The notes under the pieces are model-generated. The model did not search any database. It saw only the letters and a list, made by a program, of their open reading frames with translations, and was not told the origin of the DNA. A stretch of DNA of 64,000 nt from a bacterium (GTDB lineage: Bacteria > UBP6 > JAFGXH01): positions 27,898 to 91,897 of the forward strand of contig JAMOQH010000126.1 of assembly GCA_027064085.1 (NCBI GenBank). Direction: 5' to 3'. The position numbers and the translations under genes were made by a program. Below, one piece after another: positions 31,782-43,700 of the stretch. The number at the start of each line of letters is the position of its first letter. Position 1 is the stretch's first letter.

Positions 31782-34700
31782 ATGTTGAAATTATTAAATA
31801 AATTATATTTTTTTATACTATTACTAACTTTATTTTCTGTCAATATTTTTGCTATAGTTGAAGGGACTTATCCCGATAGTACAAATTTGAAAAAATATTC
31901 AGTATTTGGTTCTGTTGTAACAACAGGAAATACCATGATGGCTACAACTCCTCCAGGTAATGTAAATGACATATTACTTTCAGAAAGTAGTGGAGATTTA
32001 AAAAATATGCCTTTTGATGCTGAAATTGTATCTGCACATATTTTTTGGTCTGGATCTCTTGGGCCAAGTTTGTTTGTACCAGATGACAATATAACACTTT
32101 TAACTAAAGATAATGATATTCATAATATTCAAGCTGATAGTTGTAAAGTTGTTACAAATATGGAAGGCTTTTATTATTGTTCTGCAGATATAACTACAAC
32201 TATTGTTAATCAAAATATTGTAAATTACAATGGTCGTTATACTGTTAGTAATTTAAAGGGAGATGTTGGAGATTGCGAAACGAATCCATATATTTGCCAA
32301 GCAAAATATGCTGCATGGAGTATGGTTGTTGTTTATAAGTCTAAGAGTGCAAAGGTAAAAAGGGAAATCTTACTTTATGATAGTTTTTTACATTTAGATG
32401 AAAGAGAAGATAGTATAGGTATAACTCATTTTGATATTACAAATTTAACAGTAAATAGCCCTGCAAGAGGAGAATTTACTTATTTTGGCCTCGAAGGAGA
32501 CAGGTTTTTAGGTGTTCCTCCTCAAGATGCTCCTGAAAATCAATATCCATGTGACACTTGTTATGATTTTATATCATTAAACAATGTAAAATTATACGAT
32601 GATTTAAATCCTCCTAACAATATATGGAACTCATCTATTGCAACTGCTGTAGATATAGATACTTTTAAAATTGGAAATCAAGGTTTAAATATTTTAAGAA
32701 GTGGAACCAATAAGACTATACATGTGAAACTTGGAAGTGGTGATGGAATTATTCCGAATGAACACCCTGAAGCAGGTGGAGGAGAATCTGTATTTTTAGG
32801 TTATGTGTTGCTTGCTCTTGATACAATTTCGCCTAATTTTAGAACAACTAATACAAATTTGATTGTTGATAGAACGGTTGCGTCTCAAGGAGATGAATTA
32901 ACTTATATTTTAACAGTTACTAATGATGGTTCTAAAATTGCTCATAATGTAATTGTTTCTAATCTTATTCCTCCTGAAACAACTTATGTGGATAATTCAA
33001 CTTATATAGATGGAGTACTTGCAAGTAACGATATTGCTACTCCAATGGGATTAAATATTGGCACTATAGATTTTAGAGGCACAAATAATAAAAAAATTAT
33101 TACTTTTAGAGTAAAAATAAAGTCTACTGCTATTGATGGAACTTATGTTTATAATAAAGCAAAAATTATAAGTGATGAAACAATCAATGACCCAAGTTTA
33201 ACAAATCAAGTTAAAACATTAATAAATGCTCCAGTATTACAAACTCCAATATTAACAGTTAGAGACGAAAATGGAGGAAGTTATTTACCTGGAGAATGGG
33301 TAGAGTATAGTGTTAAAATTTTAAATAATAGCAATAATCCTATATCAAATTTAGTTTATGAAAATACTTTAGGTCTTGATTTTACTCAAATAATGCTTAG
33401 CTCTATTCCTTTTAATGCAAGCGATAACTCAAATTTAGCAAACAAAAAAATAAGTATTTCATCAATTCAAGTTCCTGCAAGAAGTGCTATTTTTATTAAA
33501 TATAGAGCTAAAATTAAAACAATACAAGAATATATTGATTCTGGTACGCCAGAAGATCAAATAAACAATAAAAGTATCTCTAATCAAGGAGAACTATCTA
33601 TTTCAACAAGGCCAGAACTTATACTTACAGATAATGACAATGGTGGAAATGAGCATGATCCAACGGTATTTACTATAAAAAAAGAAGTAAATGCGAATTT
33701 TTCTGATTCAACTATGACAGTTGAAAATACTAATGGAAGTAGTGAATTTCATCCTGGAGATAGAGTTAAATATACTATAAAAGTTAAAAATTCAGCAACA
33801 GCAACAGTTAATGCTATAAATGTATTAAATGACATAGATGAAAATTATTTTGAGGAAATTACCGTTAATAATGGTTTTTATGATGGGGATAAATTAACAT
33901 GGCTCATAGCTTCCTTAGCTCCAAGTGCAGAAACAACATTAATTTTTACTGCAAAAATTAAAAAGCCACAAGCTAATGGACTTGTTATTCAAAATCAAGC
34001 AAGTATTTTTGTTGCAGGACGCTCAGATTTAACAGATGATCCAACAACTACCATTTTAGATGATCCAACTAAGTTTACAATTACAGCAAGTTCATCAAAT
34101 TTTATATTTTCAACTAAAGAAGTAATAGATGAAAATGGAGGAACTTATTTTCAACAAGGAGATTATGTTACTTATGTTATAAAAATTAAGAATACAGGCG
34201 AAGCCGTAGGGGGAAATTTAACCGTAGAAGATTCAATTAATAGTAATCTTGTCGATATAGAGGTATTTAATAATGGAGTTTATAATAATAATAAAATAAC
34301 TTGGAATTATATCAATACCCCAGAATTAGTAAATGTATCAGGCGAAGTTACTCTTAAATTTAGAGCAAAAATCAAAAGTACAGTAGCAAATGGTACTGTA
34401 ATATCAAATCAAGCTTTTATTAGTTCTACAGACAGTCCTAGAACATATTTAACAGACGATCCAACAACTTCTAGTGTAAGTGATAGTACAAATTTTACTG
34501 TTAACTCAGCTGCAGAATTAACAGAATCATATAAAACCTACGAAGATTTAAATGGTGGTGATATAGAGCCAGGCGATGAGATAAAATATACTATTCAGTT
34601 AAGAAATACAGGTAACTTAGAAGTTACAAATATCTCTGTTATTGATAATGTAGATACAAATAATCTTGAAAATATTATAGTGGAAGATAATGGAATTTAT

Positions 34701-37700
34701 AGTAATGGCAACATAAATTGGGCAGGTATTACTAGTCTTGCTCCACATACAAATTTAGAACTACATTTTACGGCTAAAATAAAAGAAAACACTACTCATA
34801 ATACAAAGATATCAAATCAAGCTATAATTATGAGTACAGAAATACCATTTGCATTCACTGATGATCCAAATACAGCAGAAAAAGACGATGCAACTAGCTT
34901 TTTAGTTATGGCAATTCCTGATTTGTCTTTTACTAAAACAGTTGTAAATACAAATGGAACTACAGAATTTAAAATAGGTGATAGAGTAAAATATACCATT
35001 AATATAGTAAATAATTCTTCTTCTGAAACTGGAAATATAACAATTACAGATTTAATACCTCGTGATTTAGAAAATGTAACTCTTTCAAGTGGAGGAATAC
35101 TAAATGGTAATCAAGCATATTTTTATTTACAACCTATAACTTCTCCTATAGCTTTAACTATAGAAGGTGATATTAAAGCTAGTGGTGAAATATGTAATCA
35201 AGCAAGCCTTGAAGATGTGAATTTTAATTATACTATTAACTCTGACGATCCTAATACCTTAAGTGAAAATGACAGTACTTGTTTTAATGTTATACAAGTT
35301 ATAAAAGTTGAAAATTTCAAAAAAACATTTACAGATATCAATGGTGGTAATATAGAACCTAATGATATTATTGAATATGAATTAAGTTTTGACAATAATA
35401 GTGATGTAAGTTTGAACAATTTGGTTATTACAGATAATATTGACACTAATTTAACAGATATAAACTTAATAGATGGTGGATATTTTAACGGAAATATTAT
35501 TACATTTAATTCTTTAAATACTCCTAAATTAGCAAATATTGCTCCAAACACTAGTGTTATTATTAAATTTAGGGCAAAAATTAAAACTCCACTTGCAAAT
35601 AATACTGTTATTTCAAATCAAGCAGAATTAAACATTGAAGATATTAACTTAGTTTCTGATAATCCTAATACTCCTATTGAAAATGATGCTACAGAGTTTA
35701 ATATTGTTTCTTCTCCTAAAATAAAATTTACTAAAGTTGTTAAAAATGTAAATAACTCAACAGAATATAAACCAAATGATAATGTCATGTATACTATAAC
35801 TGCTTTAAATACAGGTACAGAAATAGCAAATAACATACTAATAAAAGATATATTAAGTAATGATTTAACTAATTTATCAGCATCTCAAGGTAGTTTCAAT
35901 AATAACGAATTTACATTAAATTTACCTCAATTAAATGTAAATCAACCTATAACTATAACAATTAATGCAAAAATCAAAGATAGCGTTAGTAATAATACAG
36001 TAATTTCAAATCAAGCTTCTTTAGATAGTGATAATACTAATCAAATACTTTCTGACGATTCTGATACCCCTATTGCTAATGACCAAACTAAATTTACTGT
36101 AACTAGAGAAACTTTGCCTACAAATTTAAAAGCTTATAAAACTAGTGATAAAAAAATATATTTTAATAATGATATAGTAACTTATACCATAGAGCTTAAA
36201 AATGAAGGGCAAACTACCGTAAATAATATTATTTTAACTGATGAATTAAATAGTAACTTAGAATTTATTTCTGCAACAAATAATGCAGTATTTACTAATG
36301 GAGTAATAAAATGGGATTACAATACTAGCCCTGATTTGCTGTCTATTATGCCTAATAACTCGGTAAATATTACTATAAAAGCAAAAGTAAAAAATACTGT
36401 TAGTGATTCTACTATTATAGAAAATCAAGCAAGCTTTACATTTAACAATGAGCCTGAAATTCACCTTACTGACGACCCTAGTACTCCACAATTCGATACA
36501 ACTAAAATTACTGTTGCTAGTTATGATGTTTCTGATTCAACAAAAGAGGTTTTTGATTCTAATAATGATGGTGCATTTGTTCCAAATGAGGAGTTAACAT
36601 ATAAAATTACTATTAAAAATAGCTCCAGTATTACAACAATTAGAGATATAAATGTAGTTGACTATTTTCCATTTTCAAAACTAGATTTATTGGATACTAC
36701 CGGTTTAATTATCAATGAAACAAGTAAAACTATTACTTTTACTCCAGAAAATTTTCCTGAATTACTAGAATTAGCTCCTAATACTAGTGTAGAACTTATA
36801 TTAAGGGCAAAAATTAAAGATTTAGCCACAAATGGAACTACAATAAGTAATCAAGCATTTATTTCATTTAATGGAGAAAATCAAAATATTCCAACAGATG
36901 ATCCTAAAACTACTGATATAGATGATGCAACTAATTTTAAACTTTCTGCAAAAGCAGATTTATCAGATTTTACTAAAACAGTAGCATCAGATAATGGATA
37001 TTTTCCTAATGAAGAAATCAGATATACCATTAAAGTTAAAAATAAAGGAACCGCAAAAGCTAAAAACTTAATAATTACCGATTCTATAGATGATAATCTT
37101 GAAATTATAGATGCTCAAGAAGGTGAAATAACAGCTAATAAAATATTGTTTCACTATAATAACATTGATACATTAAAAGAGTTAAAGTCAAATGAAGAAG
37201 TGTCATTTGTTATCAAAGCAAAGATAAAAGATGGAGTAAATAACAATAAAATAATATCTAATCAAGCTATACTTAATTCTGAATCAATTCCTAATTCAGA
37301 GCTTAGCGATGACCCAACTACTACCCAAGAAAATGATGCTACTATATTTAAAGTAATTAATTCCTCTAAATTATATGCAGAAAAGATAGCAATAGATTTA
37401 AATGCGGGTAAAATAGAAATTGGCGATATAATAAGATATCAAATAAAAGTATATAATAAAGGTTACAAAACATCTTTTGATACCAAATTATACGATGAAA
37501 TTCCTTCTTATACTCAATATATAGAAAATTCAACAAAATTAAATGATGAAACTGTAGCTGACAATAACGGTGTTGCCCCTTTTATAGATGGAATGGATTT
37601 AGGAGATATAGATATTTATGATAATACAGATAATACCGTTAAAATAATTACTTTTGAAGTTAAAATACTTGATACTGCCCCTGATGGAGCTAAAATAGAA

Positions 37701-40700
37701 AATCAAGCAAGTATAGAAAATGCAGATGGAGAGAAAGCTGTTACTGATGATCCAAATACTAGTCAAGAAAATGATGCTACTGTAATTTATTTAGATGATA
37801 GCTCTTCTATTTTTAATAAATTTGATAAAACCGCAATACTTGAAGATACAAATAATAATGGTAAAGCAGATATAGGGGAGCTTATAAAATATCAAATAGA
37901 ATTAGATATTAAAGATTTGCCAGAAACTATTACTATAGAAGATGCAATACCACAAAATACTAACTATGTTTTTGGTAGTTTACAAGTAAATAGAATACAT
38001 CAAACAGATGAACAAGATACTGATATGGCATATTTTGAAAACAATAAAGCTTATTTTAAAATTTATCCTTTTGAAGATACTAATACTAAAGCTAGTCTTT
38101 CTTTTAAAGTAGAAATAAAAGAAGGAAATAAAGTTGTAAATCAAGCAAAAACATTTTTTGATAATAAAACTTATTTAAGCGATGACCCTAATACTCCTAT
38201 CAAAAACGATGCAACTATAACTTACATAGGAGATACACAAGAAGCTAATTTATCTATAAAAAAAGAAGTAAAAGATATTAATGGGGGCATTACTTTAGCA
38301 AACGACGAATTAGAATATAAAATTACTGTCCAAAATACTGGTAATAAAGAGGCTGAAAATAGTGAAATTATAGATGATTTACCTGAAAGTTTGGAGTATA
38401 TTTCTAATAGTGAAGAACTTTCTGATGTTTCTGCTCATTATATTTATAATCCTAATATAGGCAATGGACAAATCAAAATTTATGGATTGAATATAGACAA
38501 AGCTGGTAAATTTATTGTAAAATTTAGAGTTAAGATAAAAGATACTGTTCAAAAAGCTGATAAAATTACAAATATTGCAACTTTAAATAATGAAAAACAG
38601 AGTAGTGCTTCTGTAGTTATAGGAGCTAGTGCTGGAACAGCATCTATTTACGGAGATTTATCATATTTTAATGAAAATAATGAAAAAATAGCTCTAAAAA
38701 ACTATAAAATTGAAATAACAGAAATCAAAAAAGCAGAAAATCTAAAAGTTTATACTACTACAACAGATGAAGATGGTTTATTTAGAATTGATAATATCAA
38801 ACCTGCAGAATATTTATTAAAATATTATAATTCAAATGGTACTTTCTTTGGAGAGAAAAAATTAAATTATTTAAGTTCTGAAAACGATAACAAGCTCAAT
38901 CTTGTTTTTATTCCTACTGGTTTTATTTATAACTCTAAAACAAAATCCAAAATAGATAATGCAAGAATTTATTTATATAATAAAACAGCAAATGACAACA
39001 TAATTCATTCAAATTGTTTTGATTTAGACTTAGTTACTCTTCCTACAAATCAACAAGGTCAATTACTAGAAAGCAATGGTTTATATAAATTTACTGTTAA
39101 AGATACTAACTATGATAAGCTAGGTATATGTGTGATGGGATATCCAAAATATACTTTCCCTTCTAGCCTTAAAAAACCTTCTTTTGGTGAAGTTGAAAAT
39201 GAAAATGGACATATTTCTAATAATAAATATTATCTTGAATTTACTCCAACTGATAATTTAGACATTCTTAATAATAATAATATAGCTCTTGACCCAATTG
39301 AAAACTCAATTAAAATCACAAAGTCAGTTGACCAAAAAACTTCTACAGCAAATTCTATTATTACATATAGAATTAAAGCTCAAAATAAATCTAGCTATTC
39401 TTTTGAAGGAACAAATGGTGTTTTTATATATGATTTACTACCTAAAAACTTTAAGTTAATCAATAAATCATACAAAGCAATAATAACTAGCTTAGATGGA
39501 AGTCAAAAAGTAATAAAAGATATAGCTATTAATTTATCATCTCAAAATTTAACATTTGGTCCTATAGATTTTAAAGAAGGTGATGAGATAGAAATATCAT
39601 ATAGAGTTGCAATAGGTTCCAATGTTAAATTAGGTAAATATAAAAATATTGCCTATGTATTAGATAGTAATTTAGAAAAATTATCTTTTGAAGCTAGTGC
39701 TGTTATACAAATTAAATATGATTTTGATTTTGATATGGGAGCGGTAATAGGTAAAGTCTATTGTGATGACAATAAAAACTCATATCAGGATATAGGAGAA
39801 ATAGGTTTAAAGAATGTTGATATTTATAATGATGAAGGCTTTGTTTCTAAAACTGATGAATATGGAAGATACCACTTTACAGTATTAAAACCAGGGGCTC
39901 ATTTAATAAAATTAGATAAAAATACTTTATTATCAGGAATAAAACCTATTGAAGAAAAAAGAACTATAAGGATAACAAAAGGTTTATTATCAAAAGTAAA
40001 TTTCCCCGTTGATTGTAAAGAAGTAAATAAAGATAAAAAGTTTTTAGCTATAAATAAGAAAAAAGCTAAACTTAGCCCTATCAAGGATTTAATAACATTA
40101 AGGGGCAATTTAAATAAAAGAATCTTTTTGGGTAATAAAGAAATAACTGTAAAAAATTATATATTAAAACAAAATAAAAAATTAGTCACAGAAGATGAAG
40201 AAAATACTTATTTTATTAAAGATTTAAATGATAAAGTTTTAGTAAATTATTATATTTATAAATTTGATAAAGAATTATTTAGCAACAAAACTAAATTAAC
40301 AGATTTATATAGATTTATACAACAACGGGGTAAATTAAAGATAAAATTACCTGCAAATCAGTATCTTGTTTTTGCTGAAATAGTAAAAAATAATAAAATT
40401 TACAGAACTGCTCCTATAATTTCTATGTCTCAAAGAATACCAAATGAAAAGGGAGAAGGGTTAATAAGTTTTAAAAAGCTAAAATTTGAGTTTAATCCAC
40501 AATTATTTATTAATGGAAGGCTAATAAATAGCTCAAAATCAGGTAATCTATTTCATGTTTTTCATAAAGATAATCTAAAAAATGCCTCAATACTCTATAA
40601 AGCTCCTAATGGTATATCTGTAAATGAACTAATGGCTTTAGCTGTTAGTTCTAGTAAGAGTGTTGCTTCTCGTAATCATGTTAGTATTGATGGTATTGGT

Positions 40701-43700
40701 GCTAGTGTTATTGAAAATACTGAAGTCGGTGCTAGTGCTAGTTCAGCTTCAGCTGTTAGTGCTGGTAATAGTGTTAGTTCTGGTGCTAGCAATAGAGTTA
40801 GTGTTGGTGATAACAGTAATAGTATTAGTGATAGTAGTGGTTATTTGGATAAATTTTTATCTAAAAAAGATAAAAATGATATAAAAACTCAATATGATTC
40901 TTTTGGTGAAGATAGAATTACAAAAGAATTTGCTTCACAAATTAAAAAAGAACAGTACATTAAAAATTTTTATGGATTGAGGCTAGCTCTTCCTGTTGAG
41001 GGTGCAATTATTCATTCTGATTCTATAAATATACATGGATTTCAACCTGAAAATTATGAAATTACTATAAATAATAATAAAGTTATAGCAAATGCAGATG
41101 GCTATTTCGATTTAGAATTAAAATTGAGTAATAAAACTAAACAAATTATTGTAAAAGTTAAAGACAACAAAGGAAGGAAGGGTAAATTAACAAGAAATAT
41201 AAAAGTTGCTGATTTAAATTACTTTTTGATGGCTTTTGCTGATGGAACTATTGGCTACGATAAAGCACTTTTAGATGATACAAATTATAAATATCTACCA
41301 GATAGTAAAGTATTTGTTCAAGGAAAGGCTGTTTTATATTTTAAAGGTGGTGTAAAAGGTAAAACTCTACAAAAATATGTAGGCAAGTTTTTTAAAGAAT
41401 TAAAAGCAACTGCCCATATTGATACATCTAAAATGGAAGATTATGAAGAATTTTATACAAATTTAATAAATCCTGAAAGATTTTATCCTGTTTATGGTGA
41501 TAAATCAAAAGAAACTCAAGATATTAAATCTAGAGGAAAAGTTTATGTTAAAATAGACGCAGATAAATCAAGTATTTTGTGGGGTAATTTTAATACAATA
41601 ATACATAATTCTGATTTGGTAGAATATGATAAAACTTTATATGGTTTTGTTTTTGATTTTAATAAAAAAATAGGTGATTTAAAAAATAGAGCAACTGTTT
41701 TTTATAGTGGAGATAAATTAACATCTAGAATACTTTACAATGAATTTCAAGGAACTGGAGGTTCATTATATTACTTACAAAGTACTTTTATAAAAGAAGG
41801 TACTCAAAGAGTTAAAGTTATAGTTAGAGATAGAGATACAGGTATTGAGTTATACAAAAAAATACTTACTCTAAATGAAGATTATACTATTAATTATGCA
41901 ACAGGTACAATTTTATTAAAAGAGCCATTGCCTTCTTTTGTTAATAGCAATTATTTGACAAGCGGGAAACTAGAAGCTAATTCTTTACAAGGAAATCCTG
42001 TTTATTTGGCAATTTCATATCAAGCTGATACAAATTTTAATATTAATAGTAATTCTACAGTAGGATTTTCAGCAAAAGAAGAGTATAAAAATGTTTATAT
42101 TACTGGGCATGCAATAAAAGAAAATCGAAGCGTTGCTAGCAATAATAGTGATTACAGTTTAGCAGGAATGGGTATAGGTTATAAATTTGGTAAAGACAGC
42201 TATGTTTTTACAGAATTTGCTCATAGTTCAAATTATGATAATTTTAGCTTTGTAAGTGATGATGGAGGAATAACATTCAAGCCTATAGGAGAGGAGTATG
42301 CTAATGTAAGTGGTAATGCTTATTCTTTTAAAGCTCAATTGTCATTTAAGGATTTTAAATTAAATAATAAAATGTTAAATTCTATAGTTACAGTATTTAA
42401 TTATCAAAAAATGGATAGATATTTTTATAAAGTAGGTAATAGAGTAGGTAATGATCAAGGTGGAAATAAAATTTCATTAATATCTAAAATGGATATAGAT
42501 AAAAATAAAAAAATTAATTTAAAATATATAGGAGTTATTTCAAACTATGACTTATCAGCTACGGCTACAAATAAATTAAATAAGCATCAAGTTACTTTAA
42601 GTTATAGTCAACAAATAAATTCTAAAATATCATTTGCAATAGAGCATCAAGCTGGTTACATCTCTCAAAACCGAGAAGAAGATATAGAGCTTAATGTAAG
42701 CCCATTTAATGATAGTTTTTCTACGAATATAACATCTCTTCTTTATAGGCATCATGTACTAAAAGATTTAACTATAAGTTTGCAACAAGATATAATAGAA
42801 CAATATGATAAAAGGCTAACAGCTTTTACTATAGGAGATAGATTTACAACTGGTTTAGGTGCAGAATATCAGTTAACAAATGATATTGCTTTAACTGCTC
42901 TAGAAACGCTTAAGTTTTCTGGAGATAACTCAACTACAGCTGGGGTGAAATATAAAATAAATGAAACATCAAGTCTTTATTTAAATCAAAAGTGGATAAA
43001 AGAAGATAAAGGCTTATCTAATACTTTGTTAGGTGCAGAAACTTCATTAGGAGATGGGGGTAAATTATATGGAGAATATCAATTAAATCAAGAAATAAAC
43101 AACTCTCAAAACTCTCAAAATAGAGCATTAGTTGGCATAGGTAAAACTTATAAAATTAATGATAAATTATCTATTCAAGGTGGCTTAGAGCATACATATT
43201 ATAAAACGGCAACAACAGAAACTAAAAACAGGTCTGCAATATCGTTAGGCTTACAATTTCAGTTGCCTAAAGAGTTTATATTTTATACTAAACATGAAAT
43301 TAGATATGATAAGTTTGATGAAACGAAATTGCATTATACTACAACAAATGGAGCGGAGTATAATCTTGGAAGTGACTTAACACTAGTTTCAAAAGTTAAT
43401 TTTTATATTACAGAAAACATAGATGCAAATTTAACAGAAGCAAAAATGTCAGAAATTAGTTTAGGATTTGCATTTAGGCCTATAAGTTACGATTTCTTTA
43501 ATTTATTAGGGAAATATAGTCTTATTTCACAGTTAAGGCCACTATCTTTAAACGATAATTCTATTTATCAAGAATCGGCACATGTTATATCTTTAGCTGG
43601 TATATATGAAACTCCATTTAAGCTTGAATTAACAGAAAAAACAGTTTTAAAGTATGGTTTAGCATCAGAAAATAATACTAGTGATAATTTAGTTATGACT

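Noticed and set aside
40660-40884. Second open frame over the Ser-rich tract of the giant gene
   Set aside because: The Val/Leu-rich product is a by-product of the GYTAGT repeats; no ribosome site, and the main frame continues through it.
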